A stretch of DNA of 64,000 bases from Conus ventricosus (taxonomy: Eukaryota > Mollusca > Gastropoda > Neogastropoda > Conidae): the NCBI GenBank assembly GCA_018398815.1, contig CM031602.1:101896994-101960993 (forward strand), in the 5' to 3' direction. A program made the position numbers and the translations under genes. Shown piece by piece: positions 10,864 to 21,513 of this stretch; position 1 is the first letter of the stretch; the number at the start of each line of letters is the position of its first letter. Under the pieces are notes generated by a model, which saw only the letters and a program-made list of their open reading frames with translations, did not search any database and was not told where the DNA came from.

Positions 10864-12845
10864 AACCTCGGGGTATGTCAGTGGAGGAAGGACTAGCGCA
10901 CAGCCCAAACACACTCACAGCTTGCTTACAATCTCATTCATATATCATGCATTCGTCACTTCAAACCACTAGTGAAGTCTATAACTTTACTACACATAAT
11001 CATGGAAAGAAACATCAATGCATATGGAGTCAAACAAAATAAAACATTCTCTCTTTCCTGAACTTCACAAAATCATTTATCTAAAACATCATTAACTAAC
11101 CCGGGTATAAATAGATTTCTACTTTACCTGGCCAGGTGATCTTAACTATTCACGAATCACTGTCTTTTTCTTTTCCTTTCTTTTTCTTTTCACTGTCACT
11201 TTCACAAGCACGACACAACTGTTGGCACTGGTCAGGTTAGACTGCTGGCACTGGCGTTGGACTGCCGGCACTGGTCAGGTTAGACTGCTGGTATTGGCGT
11301 TGGTCTGTGGGTTCTGCTTGACGAAGTGACGCTGCCAGGTATGAGGTCGAACCCCGGTTCAGATGGAACAGTGACTATCAACATCGATCTGTTCTCCTTT
11401 CTTCTTCCTGCATTAACGCATTGCACTCTCTCTCTCTCTTCTAGTCTGCTCTATCAAATGGACATGGTTGCTTTTCTTTTCCTTTTCTTTTCTTTCTTTT
11501 TTTCTTCATTAATTAGCAACTCTCTCTCTCCCAATCTCTCTTTAGTCTTCCTCTGCAGACTCTAGCTAGTGCTCATGCTTCAACTAGGTTCTCTTCACTC
11601 CTCTCTCATCTCTCTGCCCTTCTCTCATGCAGAGCCTACACCCAGAGCCTCTTCCTCTCTCTCTCTCTCTGTTCCTTCTCCCCTCCTCTCTCACTCACGC
11701 ATTACTTTATCCCCCACCTACGTGTCCAAGGGTGAGTACCATTGGTCAGTATTTTTACCGCCTCGTACCCGAAGTTATCTCCCTCTAATTCCATTGGATA
11801 TTCAAATCATGACAGTCACGCCTACACGCCTTACTCTCTGTGGTGGTCATTTAATTGATTAGCTTGATTTCACCCCACCACACACTACTTCTCCCTCTCC
11901 CTTTTCGGCGACGTCGTAAATTGGCTAGATCAGTCTGGCCCAGACCTATCGAGACGTTGGTCAACCACTCCGACTGTCTACGGGGCCGATGCTGTCTCCG
12001 GGGAAGATTAGGATTAGCCTCTTGCTGTGCTCAAAGTGGCCGGATGAGTCTGATCCGGGCGTCGAGACTCGTTTGACCAGACATTGAGGCGTCGGTCAGC
12101 TACTTAGTCCGTCTGGGTGGACAGACCGTCTCCGTGGGAGCCTCCTCGCTATGCTTAATTGGCTGGACCCCACACACGGGCCGTCTAACTGGCGCCTGGA
12201 ATATTTGCGTTGGAGCTTATGTCGAAACAACCGGGCTAGCGACGGACCACGACTTTGGTTGTTTATTTTTGACCGTGACAATTTCCCCCTTGCAAAAGAC
12301 TATGCTCCGCATTGTCTCAAAACAACGGTACAAAAAGACAACAACCGAATTTGCTGACACACAACTACACGTGCAAAGTTTGAAAAAATACTTTACAACA
12401 ACTGGTTTACAAATTATAAAATATACCATTAGTGAATACCACTCCAATGAGTTATCATTGACGTGCGCTCTTGTGTTATTTCAACTCATTTATAACAACC
12501 TCTGTGCGCACTTATGCAATTCCCCTACCTGCGGATTTGCCACATCTTCTCTTCACAATTCCTATGAAAAGCACAATATAGTATGATCACGATCCATGAC
12601 ACTTCACTGAGGAATCTCCATCCTCACTTATTGCAAATAATGCATCACTACACAAGCGACTGTATGCTCCAAGCATAACTACATTCACATGAACAAGTCT
12701 CATAAAGAAAATATGAACAAGTCTCACACAGAAAATATGAACCATAGCCAACTGGGAATGAACCCATATCCACTCAACATAACTGTAATCAACACATATT
12801 ATCAACAAAGCACCCCGGATATGACTGACTTCCTCTGAGTTGCAG
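10863..12845. other. Non-coding interval between piggyBac relic and gypsy relic
   Basis: No convincing gene. It contains imperfect direct repeats with CTGGCACTGG and TCAGGTTAGACTGCTGG (11,220-11,305), CT-rich tracts (11,410-11,700) and GC-rich sequence with repeated CTGTCT-CCG-GGG motifs (11,925-12,230). Part of it could be the 3' LTR of the minus-strand gypsy relic that ends at 12,850, but no second LTR is in view to test this. The open frames at 12,134-12,586 match no family I know. Confidence 0.4.
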
Positions 12846-12849
12846 CTTG

Positions 12850-13462
12850 CTAGACTACACGGCTTAAATAGTCAGCTCCGACATTCTGTCGACCTGCAAT
12901 GTACTGCACTCGGTACCTGTAGGGCTGCAGTGCCATTGCCCAACGCAGAACCCTGCTGTTTTTCAGCTGCGCCTCCTGCAGGAATTTGAGTGGTTGGTGA
13001 TCCGTCTCGATCACGAACTCTTTCCCATACAAGTATTTGTGGAATTTCTGCACGGCCCACACGACAGCTAAACACTCCTTCTCTACAGTTGCGTACCCTT
13101 CTTCACACTTTGTCAACTTCCTGCTAGCATACCTCACAGGAAACTCGACCCCTTCATGCTCCTGCAACAATACTGCACCTATCCCACCACCTGATGCATC
13201 TGTCCGTAACAAAATGGTTTGGACATATCTGGTAACTTCAAGATGGGACGGGAACCTAGTCGTTCTAGCACCATCTGCAATGCTTGCTCTGCAGCGTCTG
13301 ACCATTCGACCACCGCCGGTTTCCCTGCCTTGACCAAATCACTGAGAGGACTCGTGATTGCTGCGAAATTTGGAACAAACTCCTATAGAAACCAACAAAA
13401 CCTAGCAGACTCCTGACTTCTGTTTTGGTCTTTGGTCTCTCCGAATTCATCATCTTCTCCAC
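12850..13462 (-). pseudogene. RT thumb and RNase H of gypsy relic
   Basis: It begins with the RT thumb motif KTEVRSLLGFVGFYR and, after a frameshift near 13,300, continues into RNase H with TDASGGGIGAVLLQ (first catalytic D at about 13,198), VRYASRKLTKCE, CLAVVWAVQKFHKYL (E region) and ETDHQPLKFL. The final YIAGRQNVGADYLSR is the standard gypsy RNase H end. RT palm motifs, including the YXDD box, are absent: sequence passes from the integrase C-terminus to the RT thumb within about 200 bases, so most of RT was deleted. Confidence 0.85.
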
Positions 13463-13619
13463 CTTTCCCTTTTCTGGCTGCTTTGTGTCGCCTCCAACAA
13501 CAAAACTAGGAACTCCTACTGTCTAGCCCTTCATACAGTGACACATCCCTGTATGACTCTTCTGGAAACTTAGGCAACAAAATCTCCCCTTCTTCTGCTA
13601 GGTCTCTTTCATCTCATCA

Positions 13620-14181
13620 ATGATTACTGCTGCGCCTATGTGCTGAGTCTCACGCTGAATATATTTGCGGAGAAAATTCGCATGGAAAAGTTTTAGTTTC
13701 CCATTCACATCAATTCGGTAATCCCGATCGGCCTTTCAGTGATGGTGAATGGTCCTTTCCAATGCATCAGCAGCTTGTTGTGACCCGTGGGAAGCAGTAA
13801 CAGGACTTGATCTCCCACCTTGAGGGATTGCTTCCTCACCTTCCTGTCATATTGCTTCTTCTGAACGACCCTAGCCTTCTGCAAACTTTCCTTTGCAACC
13901 TTACATGTCTCATACCTGTGCCCACCTTTGGAACAGGGCGAGATTGGGCCAATCAGATCAACAGCCACTCTCCTGAATTGTGTGTCAATTAAAGGGGGAT
14001 GTTTAAGAGGCGCCTTCCTCTTCACCCCTCTCGTGGCTGACCTTTGACACACATCACATGACATGCAGAACCGCTTTATGTCTGCCATTGCCCCTGGCCA
14101 ATGAAAATCATCAAAGATTCGGTCAGCCGTTTTACCGGTGCCGAGATGACCCGCCATGAGCGACTCGTGACCCACTGACAT
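13620..14181 (-). pseudogene. Integrase of gypsy relic with catalytic core deleted
   Basis: The N-terminal HHCC zinc-binding domain is clear: HESLMAGHLG, then FHWPGAMADIKRFCMSCDVC. The core starts with RRVAVDLIGPI (first catalytic aspartate) and SKGGHRY and then jumps directly to the C-terminal region with ARVVQKKQYDRKVR, LKVGDQVLLLLP and LMHWKGPFTI. The second D and the E of the DDE triad are therefore gone by an internal deletion. After a frameshift at about 13,715 the chain continues with DYRIDVNG and FHANFLRKYIQRE, the usual chromodomain-less C-terminus of such integrases. Confidence 0.8.
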
Positions 14182-14462
14182 GACAGTGTCACGATAACAT
14201 GCTGGTACCTCTAACTGAGTTGTTACCTTACCTGTCTTCCCTTGGTAAACACTCGGTACAACAACCCGCCTTTCACCAGAAATTCTGTCTCACCTCCTCT
14301 AACCACCTGTTTCTCTCCACCTCTTGCCAACTCCCAAGACTTCTCGAGCGAAGGGTCTTGTTCCTGCGCTGCCCTAAACTCATCAGGTGACACATCTATG
14401 CCTGACTTCCTTGCTGGAACGACTAACGGTTTATCAACCTTTTCCTCCTTCTTGCTCCGTGT

Positions 14463-15116
14463 TTAAACTGCTGCCCCTGTAGCAGTCAACACCTCAGGAT
14501 CTCCTGGATCCTTTGCACCTGGAATATTTCCAATGATCAAATCATAAAGGGGTTTCTCCATCACCAGCGCAGACAACTCGCCTGAGAAGTAAGGGGTACG
14601 TACTTCTATCTTGGCAACTGGAAACTCCCTCACAGTGCCATCGATTAGAGTACAGGTCTGGATTTGCCCTGTCAAATCCCCTTTCTCGACCAGCGTTGTT
14701 CTTACCACACCACATGAACAACCAGTGTCTCGTAACACTTTCACCCTCTGCTGGCCAATCCACCCTTCTTCCACTGGTAACGAACCACTCAGCCTAGTGC
14801 CCTCCATCCCTGACACTGACTGCTGTCCAGTACTAGCCATAGGCCGTACTCCACCCTCTTCAGATTGGATCCCTTTTGGTTCCACTGCAGGTCGTTTCCC
14901 CTGGCGACCCTTATCCACCTCTTGCAAGGCTGCTGCCTTCTGGAACCTCATGCGACAATCCCTCGCCACATGTCCCTTCTTGTGACAAATGAAACACTTA
15001 ATGTCCCTTTGCCCTTCCTTCTGCCCCACCGCTGGGTTTGCAGACTTTGCAGGAAACTCCCCTAGTCTCCTTGCACTCTTCTCACCTGTGCCTGGCACCT
15101 GTTTTCCTGCACCTTA
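14463..15116 (-). pseudogene. Gag zinc knuckle and aspartic protease of gypsy relic
   Basis: An open frame of about 210 codons holds a CCHC zinc knuckle, CFICHKKGHVARDC (14,955-14,996; C-x2-C-x4-H-x4-C), which binds element RNA. It is followed by a retropepsin-type protease with VLRDTGCSCGVV (DTG at 14,721-14,729) and a later LIIGNIPG strand and turn that fits the second half of the fold. The frame ends with a stop at 14,463, so protease and integrase are in separate frames. The upstream Gag region is lost in the N gap. Confidence 0.8.
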
Positions 15117-15210
15117 GTGCCCAAACGTGCCTCCCTGTACACCTCTGCTAACTTCAGCAACTCCCCCGCTGTCTCTGGCTGTCTCGTCTTTAGTAATAAC
15201 TCAGGGCGCA

Positions 15211-16210
15211 NNNNNNNNNNNNNNNNNNNNNNNNNNNNNNNNNNNNNNNNNNNNNNNNNNNNNNNNNNNNNNNNNNNNNNNNNNNNNNNNNNNNNNNNNN
15301 NNNNNNNNNNNNNNNNNNNNNNNNNNNNNNNNNNNNNNNNNNNNNNNNNNNNNNNNNNNNNNNNNNNNNNNNNNNNNNNNNNNNNNNNNNNNNNNNNNNN
15401 NNNNNNNNNNNNNNNNNNNNNNNNNNNNNNNNNNNNNNNNNNNNNNNNNNNNNNNNNNNNNNNNNNNNNNNNNNNNNNNNNNNNNNNNNNNNNNNNNNNN
15501 NNNNNNNNNNNNNNNNNNNNNNNNNNNNNNNNNNNNNNNNNNNNNNNNNNNNNNNNNNNNNNNNNNNNNNNNNNNNNNNNNNNNNNNNNNNNNNNNNNNN
15601 NNNNNNNNNNNNNNNNNNNNNNNNNNNNNNNNNNNNNNNNNNNNNNNNNNNNNNNNNNNNNNNNNNNNNNNNNNNNNNNNNNNNNNNNNNNNNNNNNNNN
15701 NNNNNNNNNNNNNNNNNNNNNNNNNNNNNNNNNNNNNNNNNNNNNNNNNNNNNNNNNNNNNNNNNNNNNNNNNNNNNNNNNNNNNNNNNNNNNNNNNNNN
15801 NNNNNNNNNNNNNNNNNNNNNNNNNNNNNNNNNNNNNNNNNNNNNNNNNNNNNNNNNNNNNNNNNNNNNNNNNNNNNNNNNNNNNNNNNNNNNNNNNNNN
15901 NNNNNNNNNNNNNNNNNNNNNNNNNNNNNNNNNNNNNNNNNNNNNNNNNNNNNNNNNNNNNNNNNNNNNNNNNNNNNNNNNNNNNNNNNNNNNNNNNNNN
16001 NNNNNNNNNNNNNNNNNNNNNNNNNNNNNNNNNNNNNNNNNNNNNNNNNNNNNNNNNNNNNNNNNNNNNNNNNNNNNNNNNNNNNNNNNNNNNNNNNNNN
16101 NNNNNNNNNNNNNNNNNNNNNNNNNNNNNNNNNNNNNNNNNNNNNNNNNNNNNNNNNNNNNNNNNNNNNNNNNNNNNNNNNNNNNNNNNNNNNNNNNNNN
16201 NNNNNNNNNN
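15211..16210. other. Assembly gap of exactly 1,000 N
   Basis: A round-number run of N joins the gag end of a gypsy relic to the interior of a Polinton polymerase gene. All open frames crossing it are meaningless. The true distance and even the adjacency are unknown. Confidence 1.
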
Positions 16211-19049
16211 CCAAAACCCCTTAATTTAAGGGTTAAAAGATAAACAGGGCTTGTCCAACTTAACATCCTTTTTCTCATATGCACCAAAGTTTTGTGTTAA
16301 TCTTCTAAAGTCTGATACTTGGGTTAGAGCCACTTAATTGCTTGGTTTTTTTGTAACAAATTTACATTTTACGTTTGTGTGGTTTTTCCCATGGTTTTGC
16401 CAAATTATTTGTTGTTCATCAAGTCTTTTTTCTGAAGCGTCAGTGGCTTGGGTTCTAAGATCAGTATTCTTCTTGATGTTTTGGCCTCTTAAAGGGCTCT
16501 TGATCAAAGAAAATTTGTTCTGTGAACAGCTGTCAGCTTTAATCCATGCTTAAGTAAAACGTTAGGAGTCTGTAATGGCACACATATTTAGTTTATGTTG
16601 AAGTTTTAGGCACAAGTTTAGGAGGTTCGATGGGACTCATTTTTTAATCTTTCTGCGGCTAGGGGGTAATCGTTGTGGAGATCGTGTAATTCTTTAGGAT
16701 ATTCTAAGTCTACTTCTACGATTAGCCCTATTGGATTTCAGGCGGAAGCTCTGTCAACATTCCTAACACAATTTTAAAACATCATGGGGTCCTTTTATCA
16801 TTGTAATGTTCTCAGTGGAAGGGGCCCGTACTCAGGGCCCATCCATACAGATTGTTGGGTCTAAGTACATTAATAGTTGGACGGTTTAGTGGGATCTTTA
16901 ATCGTCTAAAATACTTGTTTTGGTTTTGCGTAAGGTTTGTGAGGCCATGCTAATACCTCCCCTCACCCCATCTTCAATCATCTGAAGTGTGGGTAGATCA
17001 GATATTAAGCCCAAATCTGGTGTTTGTAGACTTTAAGAAGGCGTCCCGAGAAGGCGGGGGCAGAGTTTGAAATGTGATGAGTCTAAGCTGTAATGTTTCA
17101 TGTATGTAATCTGTAGTTCTGAAAGACGTCTGCCAATAAACAACTCAGCCATCAAGTATTGATCGTGATAATCGCCCATTGTTTGGCAGTGTAATTCTGT
17201 CCGGGCCTTTTGAGCGTATTCATATTCAGGTCAGTTATTGTCTTTGCCTTAAGACTGGAAAGAAAGCACCTTTAGTAGGAAGCAAGTCTTCGATCTTCAT
17301 CAAACCTTTCCCACGAGTTTATGTATTCATGGGGAAAAACTCCTTTGCGCACTAAAAGATGGTCAAAGTATTGTTTATTGATTGGAAAGTCTGCAGAGAT
17401 CCCGCTAACTTATCTAAACTGGCCATCAGATTTTGGGCTGAGTCATAAAAGGATAAACAGTCAAGAGTTAAAAGTCATGTACTTTTCTGAAGACTGTGCA
17501 ATGCAGGTAACCCTCTTATATTCAGAAGTCACTGCTTGCATGTTTAAAATGAGAATCGTACCCTCGTAAGTTATAAAAGAAGATAGGCGTTTCCATTTTG
17601 GGGGTCAACCTTTAGTTGAAGATTACAATTGTTTGTGCGCGGCCCCTCTGAATTTTCCCAGTAATGTGATAGTGGTCTCTCACTGTGGTCGCCTAAAATT
17701 CTCTGTTGATTATTCAACAGGCGTAGTGAGTCATAGCGTTCTTGGTCTTCATAAGTCATAACAATGTTAAAAGGTTCAGTTCATTGGATAACTGATTGCG
17801 AAGTTGTTTCATCTGCTCTAAAAATCTACTAGCTGATTGGGGGGTCTCTATAAATCTCGGGGTTTGTGTGGTGTGCCTCATCTGACCAAAATAACAACAA
17901 AAGCATAAGAACAGATCTGATGGTGGGTTAATAAGGTTTTTTTTGTTCTTGTTGTGGACCGTAGTACTGCGGCAAGATTGATTTCAAAGTCAGCATAAAC
18001 CCCGTATGGATCATTTGCATTTGCGTACATTCTTAAAGCTAACTTTTGACCCCTGGTTTAGGTGTGAGGAGTTCGGTTTCAAAAGTTACAAAACTTTACA
18101 ATGTTTCTTATGACTGGCAGTGCTTCTATAGTTGGGATTCTGACCCAAAACCTTCTACAATGCCCTTGTTTAAAATTGTCTTTTGTAGTATAAACCTAAG
18201 TCTGCTTATTGTTCTGATTTAAAACTAATGACTCTTTGCACTATCTGCAAACAGATCAAGTCTACATGTTTGTTAAGTGGTTCGCCAAAGTATAGGAGCG
18301 TTTGGGAGAAATTTCCTTAGAGGCATAGATTCTCTTCTACAGACCATGTGTATACGTTTTTTTTTTAAAGGTGATTGGTTTACTTTGCGGCTCCAAACTG
18401 AGATATACTTTCTATACCTACTGGAAAGGTTATGTTATCAAAGTTTTAGTTCATATCTATATTGTTCATAATTGGAAACTTTGTTTGCATGAATTTTTAC
18501 GGGATGTAAATGCGCTAAAACTCACCACATAAAACACATGTTGTCAGAATTATGTATGTTTAAGACTGCTCGTTTTAACTCTAACTCTTTTGGTAAGGAA
18601 GGTAAGAATTGCCAACTATAGGATAGAACTTTGTTTGTCTTAATCTGATTTCAAGGACTGTCTTTTCAGACCAGCCAGAACCCCTTAACTTGCCTCCTCA
18701 CTTGCATGGTATAAACTGTGTAAGCATGTAGTCAGCCCAGTCAGAATTAAGGTCGCGTTAGCTAATAACTTCTTTCTGTTTAGTTTGAAACCCAGACTTG
18801 CATCATGTTACTATCATCAGGCGTTATATAATCAATCAAACGGCCAACAACACTTTTACTGGCGGTTTGCGTTGAAGAGACTCTGGTATTTTAGAGATAG
18901 CATGTGTCACGCTTTCCTAAACGTTTGTGGGGTTAATAATATATCCATGTCTACTTCACTAAACGTTTTGCTTAATTGTTTGTCACTATCAAATATTCTT
19001 CCATCGTATATAGTTTTCTATCCTTGGATTCTCTGCGTTTGGTCGTCAT
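16211..19049 (-). pseudogene. Protein-primed family B DNA polymerase (Polinton PolB), 3' part lost in gap
   Basis: This polymerase copies the element using a terminal protein as primer. The probable start is ATG at 19,047-19,049 (MTTKRRESKDRKLYTMEEYL), preceded by GCTTTAAAAATG. Downstream pieces in order are LIDYITPDDSNM, SDWADYMLTQF (about 18,700), SYLPL, NIHNSDNMCFMW (about 18,540), LILFADSAKSH remains (about 18,240), MTYEDQERYDSL (17,720-17,760) with a GPRTNNCNLQLKV stretch, FLADVFQNY-like remains (about 17,130), and the palm motif NNLYGWA at about 16,840-16,860. Frames shift every 100-200 bases. The catalytic DTD region falls in the gap. The Polinton family is inferred from the N-terminal architecture and palm motif shared with the right-hand copy, which sits beside integrase and ATPase. 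Confidence 0.75.
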
Positions 19050-19113
19050 TTTTAAAGCCACATATTTACGTAAATTAAAAAAAAATGTAAGTAAAAGTAA
19101 GTAAAACGCGCTT

Positions 19114-19378
19114 TTATTCTTCGCCCAAGCGTTGCAACACTTCAAGACACGTTAACCTTACAATAACACCTGCTAATATTTTAGCTTTTTCTGAATCACT
19201 ACAGTCAATGTTCATCACTTTAATTGCTTCGTTAAATAGTTCACTTTGATCTTTTATCATATTTTTTTACATCATTCTCAAACCCAAATTCACTAAAATC
19301 AATGTTTAATACTTTCATTGTTTCGTCAAATAGTTCATTACAATTCTTTAAATCAGATTCACTGAGTTCAACAGCCAT
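19114..19378 (-). pseudogene. Small acidic ORF with internal repeat, unknown function
   Basis: From ATG at 19,376-19,378 (MAVELSESDLKNCNELFDET) the frame encodes about 85 codons with one frameshift near 19,260. Two similar segments, NELFDETMKVLNID and SELFNEAIKVMNID, suggest an internal duplication of a helical unit. It ends LQRLGEE then TAA. It lies about 65 bp upstream of the polymerase start on the same strand, and its start context is GATTTTAAAATGG. I do not recognise the family. Its short length, acidic character and position suggest an accessory gene of the Polinton-like element (inference). Confidence 0.45.
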
Positions 19379-19463
19379 TTTAAAATCTAAAATAAATAAA
19401 AAAAAAAATTGTAAATTCAGCTGTTATTCATAGCCCTTTTCAAATCGTAAAACCTGATCTTCA

Positions 19464-19735
19464 TTAAAGCAAAAAAGCTACTCCTTCAGAGTCAGTAGAA
19501 ACAGTCAGATTAACATCTTCAGGAGCCATATTATCAACTAAAATGGCAAACACATTTATACCGGTTGAGGCCAAGAATCTGCTATTTTACTGATGGCCTG
19601 CTTCACGCTTTCTCGCAAAAAAAGATCAGTAATTAATTCTTCAAACCTGCTCTTTAACTCTTCTCTATCAACCTCCCACTCCCAATCCAACTCGTAAAGT
19701 ATATTAATAAGCTCTGTAGCTACTTCGACCTTCAT
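19464..19735 (-). pseudogene. Small helical acidic ORF, unknown function
   Basis: It starts at ATG 19,733-19,735 (MKVEVATELINILYELDWEW) and continues ELKSRFEELITDLFLRESVK, then after one frameshift near 19,560 ends NMAPEDVNLTVSTDSEG-VAFLL and TAA. The total is about 90 codons. The start is preceded by GGTTTTAAAAATG, like its neighbours. It is followed after about 85 bp by the small ORF at 19,114-19,378 in the same direction. No family is recognised. Confidence 0.45.
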
Positions 19736-19819
19736 TTTTAAAACCAGATTAAAATCATAAATTAAAAAAAATAAGTAATCAGTTTCTCTTTTGTTTTGTG
19801 CAAGAATCAGAAGAAGTTA

Positions 19820-20095
19820 TATGTGTGTGCGTGCGTGCGTTGGCGGGGTGGGGTGTGCATGCGTGGGCGGGGGTGGAGGGTGGTGTGTGGGGGTGGAGGG
19901 TGCGTGAGTGGTGGGGGGTGGTAGGTGTGTGCGTGAGTGGGTGGGGGTGGGGTGTGGGGTGGGTGGTGTATGCGTGAGTGGGTGGGGGGTGGGGGGGGTG
20001 GTGTGGTGGGGGTGGGGGTGGGGGTGGGGTGTGGGGTGTGTGTGCGTTAGTGGGTGGGGGGTGGGGGTGGTGTGGGGGGTGGGGGTGGTGTGTAG
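19820..20095. repeat. G-rich GT minisatellite
   Basis: Runs such as GGGTGGGG, GGTGGGGGTGG and GTGCGTGAGTGG repeat imperfectly for about 275 bases with strong strand asymmetry (G-rich on plus). Many closely spaced G3+ runs could form G-quadruplexes. It generates G/V/C-rich and P/H-rich open frames of no significance. Confidence 0.85.
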
Positions 20096-20099
20096 AGAA

Positions 20100-20226
20100 G
20101 GGGCTTTCTATGTCGAGGCAAAATCTACCAACGCTTGACATAGTTCTGGTGTATTTTTAGCCCTGTTGAGGGCCTTTCTATGTCGAGGCAAAATCTACCG
20201 ATGGGCGACATAGTTCTGGTGTATTT
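20100..20226. repeat. Two tandem copies of a hairpin-forming 60-bp unit
   Basis: The unit CTTTCTATGTCGAGGCAAAA through GACATAGTTCTGGTGTATTT occurs at about 20,103-20,157 and 20,173-20,226. The second copy contains CTATGTCG and, 20 bases later, CGACATAG, a perfect inverted repeat; the first copy has a mismatch in its right arm. A transcribed copy could fold as a stem-loop. Confidence 0.75.
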
Positions 20227-20443
20227 TAGCCTTTAGGCTGGAGCATGCTTCCTCGGTCAGTATTGATTTTTTCACAGCAACTAGCCAAAGGCCGCGTTTA
20301 ACCACTCTGCCAACGTTACTTTGCATATATTTTAAAACGAGCTTTCTTTTCTGATACAAGCTGTGAATTGAAATCCAAGCTTGTGAAACTTTGGATAGTA
20401 GAAAAAACAAAATGATAATTACAAACAGTTTTCTACACAGCAT
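20195..20443 (-). CDS. Hypothetical small protein with hydrophobic N-terminus
   Basis: An 82-codon open frame begins with a signal-anchor-like stretch (LFVIIILFFLLSKV) followed by a basic region (YQKRKLVLKYM, RVVKRGLWLVAVKK). Its end overlaps the hairpin repeat. It lies on the same strand as the Polinton-type ORFs. It may equally be chance; no family is recognised and its start lacks the TTAAAAATG context of the others. Confidence 0.25.
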   Translation of the reverse strand: MLCRKLFVIIILFFLLSKVSQAWISIHSLYQKRKLVLKYMQSNVGRVVKRGLWLVAVKKSILTEEACSSLKAKIHQNYVAHR

Positions 20444-20519
20444 GGGTTCAATCAGAATTTAAGTTTTCAAATAATTCTCCCAGAGCGCTTTTGGGTTAGA
20501 TTTTTTTTAAAAACAGTTT

Positions 20520-20974
20520 TTGTTCTTTCAAGCGAATGGCCTAAAAGCAAAGATTGTCGAAGAGTTTTTACGATTCCCAGCTTTGATCTCAAAACTGGCT
20601 TTCAGTAAAACAGGCGTAATTTCGGTTATGTTTTTCAGCCTCATAAAAGAATCTTCTTCAATCAGCTTATCATCAAGTTGCTCTACAAAACAATTACTTA
20701 AAAAAACATCCAGTTCACTTACTGTCATTTCACGTTTTCCTTGCTTCGTTTCCAAAAGATTTAGGCTCTCGTTTGGCCGGGTTGGTTTTGAGCAAGCTCG
20801 CCACGTTCTAATTTTTCAAGATGCAAAATCATTTCCCGATAATACTTTTGAATTTCAATATTATTTCTTTTTGCTCATCCGAATACAGCAAAATTCAGTT
20901 GGCTTTCTTGAGAACCAACATCCATTGCAGTCTCTTGTGAAGACGAACCAGCTTCCAGGTTTTGACTCTGCCAT
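20520..20974 (-). pseudogene. Hypothetical ORF upstream of left Polinton polymerase
   Basis: Starting at ATG 20,972-20,974 (MAESKPGSWFVFTRDCNGCW, context AACAAAAAATGG) the reading passes through RKPTEFCCIRMSKKK, then in shifted frames through EIQKYYREMILHLEKLERGE and finally through REMTVSELDVFLSNCFVEQL, DDKLIEEDSFMRLKN and ITEITPVLLKASFEIKAGNR to a stop at about 20,528. About 150 codons with two frameshifts. Predicted character: a cysteine-containing N-terminus followed by charged helices. Family unknown. Confidence 0.35.
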
Positions 20975-21277
20975 TTTTTGTTCAGTGCAGCGATAAACAC
21001 AGAACTTGACTCGTAGGAGCCCACTGAAGAATGAGAGCTGGGCTGGCAGGCTCAACGCCTCAGCAGAAATGATGTCATACCTCCTGTCAATTGGTTGAAC
21101 GTGCGCACGTGACAGCTCAGCCCACCACGTGATGATTAATAATGCAGTATTAGCTGCAGGCCTCCTGTACAGCAGAGCATGCAACGCAGTTGCGGTGACC
21201 AATATTGATTGGGCCAGTCTGGGGTAGGACTGTCAAGCCATATAAATGTTTAAATGTTTAGTTGACATTATGCGCCT

Positions 21278-21513
21278 GGAGAGAATGTAAATATCTATGT
21301 TCACGATCACCAAATCTTATCTTGCACGTAAGCCCCCCATTTTAATGTACTGATTACGTCGATTTTGGGCGGTTTTTGCATGTTAAGTTTAATTGTAAAA
21401 GGTGTTAATTTTGGCAAAAATCAACATGAGAAGGACGCGATTTGTTTGTGAAAAGGGGGTTTTCGTGCAAAATAAGATGGTGGTCTTGAACATAGATATT
21501 TACATTCTCTCGA
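21278..21513. mobile_element. Fold-back / MITE-like element, about 236 bp
   Basis: The left arm from 21,278 (GAGAATGTAAATATCTATGT) recurs in reverse complement at the right end (ACATAGATATTTACATTCTC, about 21,490-21,510). Homology continues inward as a weaker match through CAAATCTTATCTTGCACG against GTGCAAAATAAGATGGTG. Arms are therefore at least 50 bp with a spacer of about 130 bp. No ORF is inside. A target-site duplication is not certain. Confidence 0.65.

Larger units (their letters stand above)
12850..15210 (-). mobile_element. Ty3/gypsy-type retrotransposon relic with integrase before RNase H (Gmr1-like order)
   Basis: Reading down the minus strand the domains are Gag zinc knuckle (14,955-14,996), aspartic protease (about 14,721), integrase zinc-binding domain (about 14,050-14,170), integrase C-terminal region (about 13,640-13,900), RT thumb (about 13,400-13,460) and RNase H (12,868-13,300). 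Most of the RT and the integrase catalytic core are deleted. The upstream end runs into the N gap. Integrase lying upstream of RT/RNase H is the reverse of standard Ty3/gypsy order and matches the Gmr1-like group. Confidence 0.75.
16211..20974 (-). mobile_element. Maverick/Polinton remnant (left), minus orientation
   Basis: It contains the protein-primed DNA polymerase B gene cut by the N gap and, upstream on the same strand, at least three small ORFs. The polymerase is alignable to the plus-strand copy at 52,700-56,800 over its whole visible length, although both are full of indels. No terminal inverted repeat is identified, so the boundaries are those of recognisable content. Confidence 0.7.

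Noticed and set aside
12134..12586. 150-codon plus-strand ORF
   Set aside because: No domain, lies in a GC-rich repeat-like stretch, and an overlapping frame is equally open.
15117..16287. Frames of 337-370 codons made mostly of X
   Set aside because: They run across the N gap.
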